The translations under genes were made by a program, and so were the position numbers. From Ruania halotolerans (GTDB lineage Bacteria > Actinomycetota > Actinomycetes > Actinomycetales > Beutenbergiaceae), in assembly GCF_021049285.1 (NCBI RefSeq), contig NZ_CP088017.1:4206414-4270413 (forward strand): 64,000 nt of DNA, written 5' to 3'. Position 1 is the first letter of the stretch. Each line of letters starts with the position of its first letter. The notes beneath the pieces are model-generated. The model was given only the letters and a program-made list of their open reading frames with translations, did not search any database and had not been told where the DNA came from. Positions 18,402 through 27,639 of this stretch are shown piece after piece.

Positions 18402-18461
18402 ACTGACGGCCCTGGCATACCTCGTGCCCGAGGGGACACGAGGCCGCTCAGGGCCGTCAGT
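18402..18461. terminator. nested hairpin terminator
   Basis: Perfect 13-bp arms ACTGACGGCCCTG (18402-18414) and CAGGGCCGTCAGT (18449-18461), with an inner CCTCGTG/CACGAGG stem. Lies between the convergent MATE and lipoprotein genes. Just upstream, three imperfect tandem copies of a TCTGAACACAGTGG-like unit follow the MATE stop. Confidence 0.8.
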
Positions 18462-18476
18462 CGGAACGAGGTCGGC

Positions 18477-18791
18477 TCACATGGGAGTCTCGGCCACCTG
18501 GACGTCCCAGTTCACGTTCCCATCCTCCACCGAGGTGACGGTCAAGGTCACCAGGTACGTGTCCTCGTCTCCGTCAACGGAGAGCACGCAGTCCATGGTG
18601 GTGTCCACCTCGGCATCGAGATCGTCGGGGCAGTCGATGGTCGGGCGCGTCCCTCCCACCATGGCCTCGAGCTGATCAGCCGTTACCTCTTCGACCTCGC
18701 TCTGAGCGACGGCGTTCGCACCGCTGCAGCCAACGAGGAGGAGTGCGGCCATTGCTGGGATGACGCTTGCCTTCACGATCCTTCGGTTCAT
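18477..18791 (-). CDS. DUF4333-type lipoprotein
   Basis: 104 aa. Signal peptide with lipobox LLVGC, then a small domain with two Cys (TIDCPDDLDAEV and MDCVLSVDG) probably forming a disulfide, typical of DUF4333 proteins from actinobacteria. Function unknown; cell-surface. GGAGG lies 10 nt before ATG 18791; an in-frame ATG at 18800 is possible. Lies downstream of the ribosomal operon but behind its terminator. Confidence 0.85.
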   Translation of the reverse strand: MNRRIVKASVIPAMAALLLVGCSGANAVAQSEVEEVTADQLEAMVGGTRPTIDCPDDLDAEVDTTMDCVLSVDGDEDTYLVTLTVTSVEDGNVNWDVQVAETPM

Positions 18792-18922
18792 TTGTTGCAT
18801 GCCTCCACCTTGTCTCATCGGCGACGGTCGGGGCCACGTCAGAACTGCCCATGTGTGCACGCTCACAGCACCATCGGCGCAGCTCAGCACCTCGCGCCGA
18901 CCATTGCGCGCACCCTGGACGT

Positions 18923-18962
18923 ACGACGGCCCGGCCACCTCGCAGGGTGACCGGGCCGTCGT
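18923..18962 (-). terminator. terminator of the rpsF operon
   Basis: Perfect 12-bp arms ACGACGGCCCGG and CCGGGCCGTCGT around a 16-nt loop, 14 bp past the rplI stop. Confidence 0.8.
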
Positions 18963-18975
18963 CAGTGGGTGGGTG

Positions 18976-19428
18976 TCAGGCGCCCGGAACCACGTTCAGA
19001 TCCACGGTGGCCGAGACATCGGCGTGCAGGCGCACCTGCACCTGGTGACCGCCGAGGCTCTTGATCGGCTGGCCGATCTCGATCTTGCGGCGGTCCACCT
19101 GCTGCCCTCCGGAGGCCCGGATGGCGTCGGCGATGTCCGAGGTCGTCACGGCGCCGAAGAGGCGACCGTTCGGGCCCGAGTTCACGCGCACCACGAAGGG
19201 CTTGGCCTGCAGCGAGTCACGCACTGCGCGGGCGTCCTCGATCGTGGCGATCGCACGCTTGCGGCGAGCCGCGGTGATCTGGTCGATCTGCTTCTGCCCG
19301 CCCTTGGTCCACGGGGTGGCCAAGTTGCGCGGAAGCAGGTAGTTGCGGGCATAGCCGTCCTTGACATCAACGACGTCTCCCGCGGTACCGAGGCCAGTGA
19401 CCTCGTGGGTGAGAATGAGCTTCGCCAT
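18976..19428 (-). CDS. rplI: 50S ribosomal protein L9
   Basis: 150 aa. N-terminal L9 domain ([33 protein letters not shown] shortened here to its start), long connecting helix and C-terminal domain, standard length. Last gene of rpsF-ssb-rpsR-rplI. Start ATG 19428 is preceded by GGGGAGGAAC. Confidence 0.98.
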   Translation of the reverse strand: MAKLILTHEVTGLGTAGDVVDVKDGYARNYLLPRNLATPWTKGGQKQIDQITAARRKRAIATIEDARAVRDSLQAKPFVVRVNSGPNGRLFGAVTTSDIADAIRASGGQQVDRRKIEIGQPIKSLGGHQVQVRLHADVSATVDLNVVPGA

Positions 19429-19445
19429 GGCTGTTCCTCCCCGGT

Positions 19446-19691
19446 TCAGCGAGCAGAGCTCGAGTAGGGAAGCAGCGCCATCTCTCGGGCGTTCTTCACG
19501 GCCCGAGCAATCTGCCGCTGCTCCTGCACGGTGACACCGGTCACGCGGCGCGCGCGGATCTTGCCGCGGTCCGAGATGAACTTCCGCAGCAGAGCGGTGT
19601 CCTTGTAGTCGATCGGCCCCTCAAGCTTGATGGCCTTGAGGGGGTTCGCCTTCTTCTTGATCACAGGCTTGCGAACTTCACGCTTCGCCAT
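19446..19691 (-). CDS. rpsR: 30S ribosomal protein S18, zinc-independent form
   Basis: 81 aa. Core [17 protein letters not shown] and the C-terminus [13 protein letters not shown] are diagnostic. The N-terminal zinc-ribbon cysteines found in the C+ form of S18 are absent ([10 protein letters not shown]), so this is the C- type. Partner of S6 in the ribosome platform; 17 bp upstream of rplI. Confidence 0.97.
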   Translation of the reverse strand: MAKREVRKPVIKKKANPLKAIKLEGPIDYKDTALLRKFISDRGKIRARRVTGVTVQEQRQIARAVKNAREMALLPYSSSAR

Positions 19692-19744
19692 AGTTGCTCC
19701 TTGGATGCTCGCGCCGCGTCAACTGCGGCGCGCAGTGGTGATGG

Positions 19745-20284
19745 TTAGAAAGGGGGCTCGTCGCCGAAGCTCGAGCCGCCGGTTGCCCACGGGTCGTCTG
19801 CCTGGCCGCCGCCGGAGCCACCCTGGCCGCCGCCGAAGCCGCCGCCCTGGTTACCTCCGCTGAAGCCGCCTCCGCCACCGGAGTTTCCTCCGCCGAAGCC
19901 ACCACCACCGCCACCACCGCGCTGGGCGCGGGTGACTTTGGCCGTGGCATACCGCATGGAGGGGCCGACCTCGTCGACCTGAAGCTCGACGACGGTGCGC
20001 TTCTCGCCCTCGCGAGTCTCAAAGGAACGCTGAACCAGACGACCCTGTGCGACCACCCGCATCCCCTTGGTGAGGGACTCGGCGACGTTCTCCGCAGCTT
20101 CGCGCCAGATCGAGCAGCGCATGAAGAGGGTGTCGCCGTCCTTCCACTCGTTCGACTGACGGTCGAACTGGCGAGGGGTGGACGCGATCGTGAAATTGGC
20201 CACGGCCGCACCCGACGGGGTGAACCGGAGCTCAGGGTCAGCCGTGAGGTTGCCGATCACGGTGATGACGGTGTCGCCTGCCAT
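19745..20284 (-). CDS. ssb: single-stranded DNA-binding protein
   Basis: 179 aa. N-terminal OB fold ([21 protein letters not shown]), a long Gly-rich linker from about residue 120, and an acidic tip DEPPF for partner binding. In the rpsF operon between S6 and S18, the standard place. Confidence 0.97.
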   Translation of the reverse strand: MAGDTVITVIGNLTADPELRFTPSGAAVANFTIASTPRQFDRQSNEWKDGDTLFMRCSIWREAAENVAESLTKGMRVVAQGRLVQRSFETREGEKRTVVELQVDEVGPSMRYATAKVTRAQRGGGGGGGFGGGNSGGGGGFSGGNQGGGFGGGQGGSGGGQADDPWATGGSSFGDEPPF

Positions 20285-20310
20285 GACGCTCCTTTACGAG
20301 GGACTAGCGC

Positions 20311-20601
20311 TCAGCGCGCGTCGGGTCGGATGAGCTTGGTGCGGAGAATGGACTCGCTGAGGCCGAGCTGGCGGTCGAGCTCCTTGGCAAGTTCCGGCGT
20401 GGCGTGCATATTCACCACGGCGTAGATGCCCTCGGGGTTCTTCGCGATCTCGAACGCCAGGCGGCGCTTGCCCCAGATGTCGACGTTGTCAACGGTCCCA
20501 CCACCACTGGTGATCACACCGAGGAACTTCTCGAGCGCCGCGGGAACGGTTCGCTCATCGATCTCGGGATCGAGAATCACCATCAGTTCGTAATGACGCA
20601 T
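20311..20601 (-). CDS. rpsF: 30S ribosomal protein S6
   Basis: 96 aa. [19 protein letters not shown] at the start and LIRPDAR at the end are typical. First gene of the operon. Start ATG 20601 is preceded by GGAGGTGG. The leader upstream is rich in hairpins. Confidence 0.97.
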   Translation of the reverse strand: MRHYELMVILDPEIDERTVPAALEKFLGVITSGGGTVDNVDIWGKRRLAFEIAKNPEGIYAVVNMHATPELAKELDRQLGLSESILRTKLIRPDAR

Positions 20602-20630
20602 ACTTCAACCCACCTCCTTCGGACTGGGCG

Positions 20631-20700
20631 GTCACGGTCTCTCCGTGACAGGAGGGTGATGCGTGTTCGTGCCCCTCTTGCCGAGCGGGTGCCCGCAAGC
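20631..20700 (-). promoter_or_regulatory. structured rpsF mRNA leader
   Basis: Hairpin GTCACGG-tctct-CCGTGAC (20631-20649) lies about 30 nt before the rpsF start, and a second stem GCGGG/CCCGC occurs at 20684-20695. The CCG-containing stem could serve S6:S18 autoregulation as in other bacteria, but the match to the known motif was not verified. The rest of the 20602-20953 spacer holds the repeat at 20784. Confidence 0.35.
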
Positions 20701-20783
20701 AGGTGCACGAGATACCCGCTCATCCTAACGGACTGCGCCGGTGCCCGTGTGCCTTCCTCCACAGCTCCACCACCATCTGCGCA

Positions 20784-20849
20784 TCTGAACCCACTTCTCC
20801 TGATCGAACCCCCGACGGCGGGGGTTCAGTCGGGAAAAGTGGGTTCAGA
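20784..20849. repeat. 66-bp palindromic interspersed repeat, copy 1
   Basis: Outer arms TCTGAACCCACTT and AGTGGGTTCAGA with an inner stem GAACCCCCG/CGGGGGTTC. The same 66-bp length and layout recur at 21937-22002 and 41609-41674. Confidence 0.85.
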
Positions 20850-20953
20850 CGGCGACGGGTCGAGATTTCCACAGGTCGGACGCCATGAGGCGGTGTCCAC
20901 ACCCCGGGCACCGAGACCACTCGCTGCAGCCGACCTCGGGCTTGACTGCACCG

Positions 20954-21919
20954 ATGGCCCCGCTACCTGCCGATCACCACGGACTCATCACCCATGCCAG
21001 CGCGGCAGCAACGGGACGCGTCGCACAGCTGGAGGCCGCACATCGAGGCGGTCGCCTGATGCGGATCCGGAACGGGGTGTATCGCCACGCTGCCGCCGGC
21101 GAACCGGACTCCGCTCCCGCACGTGACCGGCAGCGGTATGAACTCCTCGTGCGTGCGGCCGCGCACCGTCAGCGAGCACCGGTATTCACCTCCTACTCGG
21201 CCGCCATTCTCATGGGCCTGCCGATCATCGGCCGATGGCCCAGCACGATCTATCGGCTGCGCCCTGGACCGACCGGTAGGCGCCGCGGAGATGTCATCGA
21301 CGTGGCGAGCAGGAAACCCATCGAGCCCGTCGCCCACGAGGGTGCGCTCCTCACCCCCATCGAGTTCACCCTGATCCAACTCGCGCGCCATGCGCCACTG
21401 GTCTGCGCACTGGCCGCCTGGGACGCGGCACTGCTCGTGCCGCGGGCACCGGGCGCGGAGCCGATCACGACGCCCGATCAGATGGCAGCGGAACATCATC
21501 GCCTGCTTCCTTACCACGGCTCCCGGCGAGTTGAGGCGGTGCTCAGCCGGGCGAGTACTGCCTCGGAGAGCGCACTGGAGACGCTGAGCGGGCTCACGAT
21601 CGAGGAGCTCGGATTCCCGGCGCCCGAGCGTCAGGCCCACCTCTGGCTTCCCGATCTGCAGACCGACGCCTACGTCGACTTCTTCTGGCGTGAGTTCGGG
21701 ATCGCTGGTGAGGCGGACGGGTATGCCAAGTACGTGGGCGGGGGAGAGGATGCTGCCACCCGAGTCCTGGAGGAGAAACGCCGCGAGGACGCCATCCGCC
21801 GCCAGGTGCACGGATTCGCTCGATGGACGTGGGCGGACGCCTGGCATCGCCGCGGCCTCGAGGTGGCACTGAGGAGCGCCGGAGTTCCGCAGACACGCGC
21901 CCGGCGCCTGCTGCGCTGA
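20954..21919 (+). CDS. hypothetical protein, AbiEi-like N-terminus with nuclease-like C-terminus
   Basis: 321 aa. The N-terminal part (RLMRIRNGVYRHAA) resembles the winged-helix antitoxin-like domain of AbiEi proteins. The C-terminus (VDFFWREFGIAGEADGYAKY, then LEEKRREDAIR and FARWTW) resembles the DUF559/Vsr-type PD-(D/E)XK nuclease fold with possible catalytic E/D/E-K residues. Such proteins are common in actinobacteria and uncharacterised. ATG 20954 is chosen because upstream sequence lacks coding character; ATG 20885 is in frame. Copies of the 66-bp repeat flank the gene on both sides (20784 and 21937). Confidence 0.75.
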   Translation: MAPLPADHHGLITHASAAATGRVAQLEAAHRGGRLMRIRNGVYRHAAAGEPDSAPARDRQRYELLVRAAAHRQRAPVFTSYSAAILMGLPIIGRWPSTIYRLRPGPTGRRRGDVIDVASRKPIEPVAHEGALLTPIEFTLIQLARHAPLVCALAAWDAALLVPRAPGAEPITTPDQMAAEHHRLLPYHGSRRVEAVLSRASTASESALETLSGLTIEELGFPAPERQAHLWLPDLQTDAYVDFFWREFGIAGEADGYAKYVGGGEDAATRVLEEKRREDAIRRQVHGFARWTWADAWHRRGLEVALRSAGVPQTRARRLLR

Positions 21920-21936
21920 CCCCATCTCACCGACCG

Positions 21937-22002
21937 TCTGAACCCACTTTTCGTGTGTGAACCCCCGACGGCGGTTGTTCAGTCGGGGAAACTGGGTTCA
22001 GA
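21937..22002. repeat. 66-bp palindromic interspersed repeat, copy 2
   Basis: Same outer arms as copy 1 with several substitutions in the inner stem. Lies between the convergent nuclease-like gene and the PBP gene, where it could act as a bidirectional terminator. Confidence 0.85.
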
Positions 22003-22030
22003 CGGGCCTTCCGGTCCATCGGTCCACCGA

Positions 22031-24418
22031 TCAATCCGCGCCGGCGTCGCCATCCGCGCTCGCATCGGAGCCCGCGTCGGGGTCGCCACCGTCCGAGTCA
22101 GCGTCGCCGTCCGGCACACCGTCGACCAGGCCACCATCGGAGTCGTCTGTCGGCGTGGGGCTCGGAGTCGGAGTCGGGGTGGGTGTGGGAGTGGGCTCCT
22201 GCGTGGGTTTCTCAGTGGGTTCTTCCGAGGGCTCCTCGGTCGGCTCCTCGGTGGTCTCCTCCTCGGTCGGCTCCTCCGACGGCTCTTCGGCGGGCTGCTC
22301 CTCCTGTGGTGCGGCCGGCGGCGCGTTCGAGTAGTCGGGTGCAGACCGTTCGGGGAACTCTTCCACCGGCAGGTCGGCCACGGCCGCGCTCATGTACTCG
22401 GTCCAGATATCGGTGGGGTAACTGCCGCCGGAGATCGGTGCCACACCGCCCCAGCCGTCCACCATCGAGATCTCCTCACCGTCCTCGCCAATCTGATACA
22501 TCGCCACCGAGGTGGTGATCTGCGGCACGAAGCCGACGAACCACGCCGATCGGTAGTCGTTCGAGCTACCCGTCTTGCCCGCTGCTGGTCGGCCGATCTC
22601 CGAGGCCGTCGAGCCGGTACCGCCCTGCACCACCTGCTGCATGGCATAGGTGGCATCCGCCATCACCTGAGCATCCACCACCTGCTCGCCCTCGCCACCG
22701 CCGGTGTAGACCGTCTCGCCGTCGGCGTTGACCGCGGACTCCACGATGAACCGGTCCCGGTGCACCCCGCCCGTGGCGATCGTCGAGTAGGCCTCGGCCA
22801 TGTCCGCCGGGTGTGGCGACGCCGGACCGAGCACGTTCGAGGGGAAGGGTTCCAGCCCAGGGGTGTCCTCGGGCAGGCCCATCCGGTGCGCCACATCCAC
22901 GAGAGCCTCTGGCCCCGTCTCGGTGTTGAGCTGCATGTAGTAGGTGTTCACCGAGTGCTGCGTCGCGGTGGCCAGGTCGATGTACCCGCGGTTGATGGTG
23001 TCGAAGTTGTTCACCTCGTGGCCATCAAAGGCCATCGGCGCATAACTGGGGTAGCGGGTCTCCAGCGTGGCATCGCCTTCCAGGGCGGCAATCAGGGCGA
23101 ACGCCTTGAACGTCGAACCACCCTGGGCGTTGTCCTGGGTGGCAGCATTGCGCTGCCGCTCGATGTAGTCCGGCCCTCCGTACAACGCGAGAATGCCGCC
23201 GGTCTCGTTGTCGATCGACGTCAACGCCACCCGGACGCTCTCCGGGGTGTCCTCCGGAAGATTCTCCGACGCGGCCACGGCCTCGGCCTGCATGTCGGGG
23301 TCGATCGTCGAGGTGATCTGCAGACCGCCGCCGTCGATCTCGTCCTCAGTAAAGCCTGCCTCGATGAGCTCATCACGCACCATCGTCAGCAGGTACCCGT
23401 TCGGGCCGCCATAGGTATCGGTGCGATCCGGCTCCGCCACCTCGGGGAACTCCTGCTCGTCGGCCTCAGCCTGCGTGATGTTCCCGTTCTCGACCATGAA
23501 CTCGAGGGTTCGCTCCCACCGCACCTGAGCCTGATCAGGCGCCACCGCCGGGTCCCAGTTGCCCGGGGAGGGGATGATCCCGGCGAGCAGTGCCGCCTCC
23601 GAGACGGTCAACTCGGTGGCCGGGTGGCCGAAGTACTCCTGGGCTGCTCGCTCGATACCGTAGGCGCCGCGACCGAAGTAGATCGTGTTCATGTAGGCGC
23701 CGAGAATCTCGTCCTTGCTCTGCTGTTGGTCGATCTTGAGCGCCAGCACCGCTTCGCGGAACTTGTCGACGTACCCCGAGGTCTGCCCCGTGTAGTAACG
23801 CTCCACGTACTGCATCGTCAGGGTTGAGCCACCCTGGGTGTCGTTCCCGCGCAGGTTGTTCCACAACGCGCGAGCGATACCAATCGGGTCCACCCCCACG
23901 TTGGAGTAGAACCGCCGATCCTCCGAGGCCACGATGGCGGCTCCGACGTGGTCGGGCACCTGCGTGGTGTCGATGAGGTCGCGGTCCACATCGGCGAAGG
24001 TGCCCATCGGCGTCTCACCGTCAACGAAGGTGACCGTGGACCCCTCCTGCAGCGCGATGTCGTCCGGTTCGGGCACGTCGATGAGCAGATACGCGGCGGT
24101 GAACAGTGCGGCGCCGAGCACCAGAACCGCTCCGGCCGCGCCAAGGGTGAAGCGCCATCCGGGCAGCCAACGCCGCACCGGGCCCTTGCCACGCCGTGGA
24201 TAGTTCCAGAAACCCTTGCGCTTGCGTGTTCGGTTCCCCGTGGCGCCGGCACGGGCAGACCCGGAGCGCTTGGCGCCCTCGGAGGCGCCCGCCGTCCTCT
24301 TCCACGACGGCGACCCTGCCGCCGCGGTGTTCACGCCGCTCTCGCGCACACTACGTCGTTCCGGTCTACCGGCCCCCTGGCCGGGGGTATCCCGCCCCGA
24401 TCCGCGTCCTTGTGCCAC
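22031..24418 (-). CDS. class A penicillin-binding protein (transglycosylase/transpeptidase)
   Basis: 795 aa from GTG 24418, which has AGGAG and AAAGG just upstream. Basic cytoplasmic N-terminus, one membrane segment (FTLGAAGAVLVLGAALFTAA), a GT51 transglycosylase domain (ASEDRRFY, GGSTLTMQYVERYY), then a transpeptidase domain with SxxK (GGSTFKAF), SVN (QHSVNTYYMQ) and KTG (AGKTGSSNDY). The C-terminus is a long Glu/Thr/Pro repeat tail. Polymerises and cross-links peptidoglycan outside the membrane. An in-frame GTG at 24541 is less likely. Divergent from ino1. Confidence 0.93.
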   Translation of the reverse strand: MAQGRGSGRDTPGQGAGRPERRSVRESGVNTAAAGSPSWKRTAGASEGAKRSGSARAGATGNRTRKRKGFWNYPRRGKGPVRRWLPGWRFTLGAAGAVLVLGAALFTAAYLLIDVPEPDDIALQEGSTVTFVDGETPMGTFADVDRDLIDTTQVPDHVGAAIVASEDRRFYSNVGVDPIGIARALWNNLRGNDTQGGSTLTMQYVERYYTGQTSGYVDKFREAVLALKIDQQQSKDEILGAYMNTIYFGRGAYGIERAAQEYFGHPATELTVSEAALLAGIIPSPGNWDPAVAPDQAQVRWERTLEFMVENGNITQAEADEQEFPEVAEPDRTDTYGGPNGYLLTMVRDELIEAGFTEDEIDGGGLQITSTIDPDMQAEAVAASENLPEDTPESVRVALTSIDNETGGILALYGGPDYIERQRNAATQDNAQGGSTFKAFALIAALEGDATLETRYPSYAPMAFDGHEVNNFDTINRGYIDLATATQHSVNTYYMQLNTETGPEALVDVAHRMGLPEDTPGLEPFPSNVLGPASPHPADMAEAYSTIATGGVHRDRFIVESAVNADGETVYTGGGEGEQVVDAQVMADATYAMQQVVQGGTGSTASEIGRPAAGKTGSSNDYRSAWFVGFVPQITTSVAMYQIGEDGEEISMVDGWGGVAPISGGSYPTDIWTEYMSAAVADLPVEEFPERSAPDYSNAPPAAPQEEQPAEEPSEEPTEEETTEEPTEEPSEEPTEKPTQEPTPTPTPTPTPSPTPTDDSDGGLVDGVPDGDADSDGGDPDAGSDASADGDAGAD

Positions 24419-24607
24419 GTCGGCCCTTTCTCCTCGCTGGCGCGGGCCCTCGCAGATTGTGCCGAGCCCGCAATCCTCCAGTATGCGCAGCATTGCGCTG
24501 TGACCGCCCATCTTCACGCGGTCCTCACAGGATTTGCTCACCCAGGGTGAGCGGCTTCACAGCGGGCAACGGTGGCCGGTACGTCCGCGCTCCAGGGCCG
24601 GTCCGAC

Positions 24608-24642
24608 GCTCGGCCCGACACTCGGCCCGACACTCGGCCCGA
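24608..24642. repeat. 12-bp tandem repeat
   Basis: Three tandem copies of a CTCGGCCCGACA unit in the 374-bp space between the PBP start and ino1. The remainder holds an AT-rich stretch (24675-24720) that probably contains the ino1 promoter. Confidence 0.6.
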
Positions 24643-24792
24643 CCTTGGGCGACCCACTCACGTCGCTGCGAGACATAACATAATGAACAGAACATGTCGC
24701 ACCTTTGTTAGTTTCAAGGAGTGACCTGCTCAGATGCGCGCGGCCACCGTGAACGTGCCGTGGCGCGGCCACTTTGACCTCAAGGAGAATCC

Positions 24793-25863
24793 ATGACCAG
24801 CATCCGCGTGGCGATCGCGGGGGTGGGCAACTGCGCCGCTTCCCTCGTCCAAGGCGTGCATTTCTACGCCGGCGCCGATCCGCAGGGCACCGTTCCGGGG
24901 CTCATGCACGTCCAGTTCGGCCCCTATCACGTGCGGGATATCGAGTTCGTTGCAGCCTTCGACGTCGATGCCAAGAAGGTGGGTTTCGATCTGTCGGAGG
25001 CGATCGGAGCCAGCGAGAACAACACCATCCGGATCGCGGACGTGCCCCCACTGGGGGTGAGCGTCGAGCGCGGGCCGACCCTGGACGGCATCGGTAAGTA
25101 CTACGCAGAGATGATCGAGGAATCCCCGGCCCCCGCCGTCGATGTGGCCCAGCGACTGCGGGAGGCCAAGGCGGACGTGCTGATCTGCTATCTGCCCGTG
25201 GGCTCGGAGGACGCTGCGAAGTTCTATGCTCAGGCCGCTCTGGATGCCGGAGTGGCATTTGTGAATGCGCTCCCGGTGTTCATCGCCTCAGATCCGGTGT
25301 GGGCGGCAAAGTTCACCGAGGCCGGTGTGCCGATCGTGGGCGACGACATCAAGTCACAGGTAGGCGCGACCATCACGCACCGGGTCCTGGCCCGGTTGTT
25401 CCAGGAGCGTGGCGTCGTGCTGGACCGTACCTATCAGCTCAACGTCGGCGGCAACATGGACTTCAAGAACATGCTGGAGCGCGAGCGCCTGGAATCGAAG
25501 AAGATCTCCAAGACGCAGTCCGTCACGTCGAACTTGAAGCACGATCTCGGCGCCCGGAACGTGCACATCGGTCCCTCGGACTACGTGCAGTGGCTGGACG
25601 ACCGCAAGTGGGCCTACGTGCGGCTCGAGGGTCGCGCCTTCGGCGAGGTGCCGCTGAACCTGGAGTACAAACTCGAGGTATGGGACTCCCCGAACTCGGC
25701 CGGCATCATCATCGATGCGCTACGTGCCGCGAAGATCGCCAAGGATCGCGGCATCGGCGGGCCAGTACTGTCTGCCTCGGGGTACTTCATGAAGTCCCCG
25801 CCGGAGCAGTACGACGATGATCTGGGCCGCTCGAAGGTGGAGGAGTTCATCGCGGGCGAGTGA
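24793..25863 (+). CDS. ino1: inositol-3-phosphate synthase
   Basis: 356 aa. Converts glucose-6-phosphate to 1L-myo-inositol-1-phosphate, first step towards phosphatidylinositol and mycothiol. Rossmann motif [28 protein letters not shown] and [20 protein letters not shown] are family signatures of the actinobacterial short form. AAGGAG precedes ATG 24793. A strong terminator follows at 25886. Confidence 0.96.
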   Translation: MTSIRVAIAGVGNCAASLVQGVHFYAGADPQGTVPGLMHVQFGPYHVRDIEFVAAFDVDAKKVGFDLSEAIGASENNTIRIADVPPLGVSVERGPTLDGIGKYYAEMIEESPAPAVDVAQRLREAKADVLICYLPVGSEDAAKFYAQAALDAGVAFVNALPVFIASDPVWAAKFTEAGVPIVGDDIKSQVGATITHRVLARLFQERGVVLDRTYQLNVGGNMDFKNMLERERLESKKISKTQSVTSNLKHDLGARNVHIGPSDYVQWLDDRKWAYVRLEGRAFGEVPLNLEYKLEVWDSPNSAGIIIDALRAAKIAKDRGIGGPVLSASGYFMKSPPEQYDDDLGRSKVEEFIAGE

Positions 25864-25885
25864 TCGCCCCACCCGGCCATAGGGT

Positions 25886-25936
25886 CGAGTCCCTCGTCGA
25901 CTGGGAGCGTTAACGCCCAGATCGGCGAGGGACTCG
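25886..25936 (+). terminator. terminator after ino1
   Basis: 11-bp arms CGAGTCCCTCG and CGAGGGACTCG with an inner CTGGG/CCCAG stem, 22 bp past the ino1 stop. Confidence 0.8.
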
Positions 25937-26003
25937 CTGTGTCAATGGAACTCGGACGACCTGTCAGGCGTTGTGCCAGCGAGCCAGTGAACAGGAGCCC
26001 TCC

Positions 26004-26444
26004 ATGAAGTGTCCGACCGATGGTGCCACTCTCGTGATGAGCGAGCGCAGCGGTGTCGAGATCGACTACTGCCCCACGTGCCGCGGCGTCTGGCTGGACC
26101 GTGGCGAGCTGGACAAGATCATCGATCGCGTGGGCAGCACCCCTGGTTCACCACCTGCGCCCCCCACATCACCACCGCCTGCGCCGCCCACATCACCGCC
26201 GCCTGCTCCTGCTCCAGCGATCCCGGACCCGGTGTACGGAAGCCCATTCGACGACGGTCCCGCCCCAGGGCCGCCTCCAGGCGTGCCCGGCGGTGTGCCT
26301 GGGTACGGCGCTCCTGAGTACGGGATGCCCGGGTACGACCACCCTGGCTACCACCAGGATGACCGGCGCTACGACCGCCGTCGGGATCCTCGCCAACGCA
26401 AGCGCCGGGAGAGCTGGCTGGAGGACCTCTTCGACTTCGACTGA
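26004..26444 (+). CDS. zinc-ribbon (zf-TFIIB type) protein with Pro-rich tail
   Basis: 146 aa. N-terminal zinc ribbon with CPTDG and CPTCRGVWLDRGELDKI (about residues 3-40), a well-known small domain of unknown role. A Pro/Ala-rich repeat linker (PPAPPTSPP) and a Gly/Pro/Tyr stretch follow, and the tail is charged (RRDPRQRKRRESWLEDLFDFD). AGGAG lies upstream of ATG 26004. Function unknown; probably cytoplasmic. Confidence 0.85.
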   Translation: MKCPTDGATLVMSERSGVEIDYCPTCRGVWLDRGELDKIIDRVGSTPGSPPAPPTSPPPAPPTSPPPAPAPAIPDPVYGSPFDDGPAPGPPPGVPGGVPGYGAPEYGMPGYDHPGYHQDDRRYDRRRDPRQRKRRESWLEDLFDFD

Positions 26445-26583
26445 GCACCGCCCCGCCGGGCGTACGGCTGTGCTGCGTCGTGGTGCCGGGCGCCGCGTCG
26501 ACGGCGGCCGTGTCGAGGACCGGACACCTTCGCCGCCGAGCGGGCGCCGGGCCTTACGGTAGGGGCCGACGGAGGGAGCACAG

Positions 26584-27633
26584 GTGCTGGCCTACGAGTA
26601 TGGCGCCGATTCATCACTGCACCTACGGGAGAAGGACCTCCCGCAGGCCGCCGACGGCGAGGTGACGATTGACGTAGTGGCCGCAGGGATCTGCGGTACC
26701 GACCTGAAGATCGCTCGGGGTGAGCATCGCCTTTTCCCGGCCGGGACAGTGCGGGTACCTGGGCACGAATCGGTCGGTCGGATCCGGGAGAACCGGTCCG
26801 GGCGCGCCGATCTGGAGCCGGGCACGCCGGTGGCGATCGCACCGAACATCGCGTGCGGTCAGTGCCCGCCATGCCGCAAGGATCTGGGGCCGCTGTGCGA
26901 GGACTACACCTCGGTCGGGCTCACCTTCGACGGCGGATTCGCCGAGGTCGTGCGCGTCACCGCCCGCGGAGTCGCCGGAGGCAATGTGCTCCCGCTGCCG
27001 CCTGGGTTGGATATGGTCACCGCCGCGATGATCGAACCGGTCGCCGCCGTGGTGCGCGGACTGCGCCCACTGCGCCTGACCAGCGCGGACACGGTGCTGG
27101 TGTGCGGTGCGGGGCCGATCGGCCTGACGGCGGTGGTCCTCGCCAAGCAGGCCGGGGTGCGCCGCATCATCGTCAGCCAGACCTCAGCCGCCCGGCGTGA
27201 GCTGGCGCGGGAGTATGGCGCCGATGAGACCATCGATCCGCGAGCCGAGGACCTGGTGGAGAAGGTGTTCGAACTCACCGACGGCATCGGTGCCGAGGTG
27301 GTCATCGCCGCGACGCCGGTGCACCAGGTATTCACCGATGCGGTCCGCGCGGCCGCCAAGGGCGGCAGGGTGAACTTCTTCGCGGGCCTGCCCTCGGGCA
27401 AGGGTGAGGTGACCGTGGACGCGAACCTGATCCACTACCGCGAACTGTTGGTGACCGGGTCGACGGCGAACACCGCCGCGGACTGCGCGGAGGCCATGGC
27501 GATCGTGGCCAAGGCGCCCGAGGCCTTCGCCGCGCTGGTCACCCACCAGGTGCCGTTGCGGGAGGCAGACCGTGCCTTCGAGCTGGCCAAGTCTGGCGAG
27601 GCGTTGAAGGTCCTGCTCGAACCTCAGGCCTGA
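26584..27633 (+). CDS. zinc-dependent alcohol dehydrogenase (sugar-alcohol type)
   Basis: 349 aa medium-chain dehydrogenase. Catalytic zinc ligands C37 and H61-E62; all four structural-zinc Cys are present (C91, C94, C97, C105). NAD-binding GAGPIG is clear. Closest in character to sorbitol or polyol-phosphate dehydrogenases; substrate not determined. GTG 26584 follows GGAGG. Ends 6 bp before the convergent signal peptidase gene. Confidence 0.85.
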   Translation: MLAYEYGADSSLHLREKDLPQAADGEVTIDVVAAGICGTDLKIARGEHRLFPAGTVRVPGHESVGRIRENRSGRADLEPGTPVAIAPNIACGQCPPCRKDLGPLCEDYTSVGLTFDGGFAEVVRVTARGVAGGNVLPLPPGLDMVTAAMIEPVAAVVRGLRPLRLTSADTVLVCGAGPIGLTAVVLAKQAGVRRIIVSQTSAARRELAREYGADETIDPRAEDLVEKVFELTDGIGAEVVIAATPVHQVFTDAVRAAAKGGRVNFFAGLPSGKGEVTVDANLIHYRELLVTGSTANTAADCAEAMAIVAKAPEAFAALVTHQVPLREADRAFELAKSGEALKVLLEPQA

Positions 27634-27639
27634 CCGGCG

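Noticed and set aside
21953..23827. 624-codon open frame opposite the PBP
   Set aside because: Shadow of the PBP gene, whose catalytic motifs are unambiguous.
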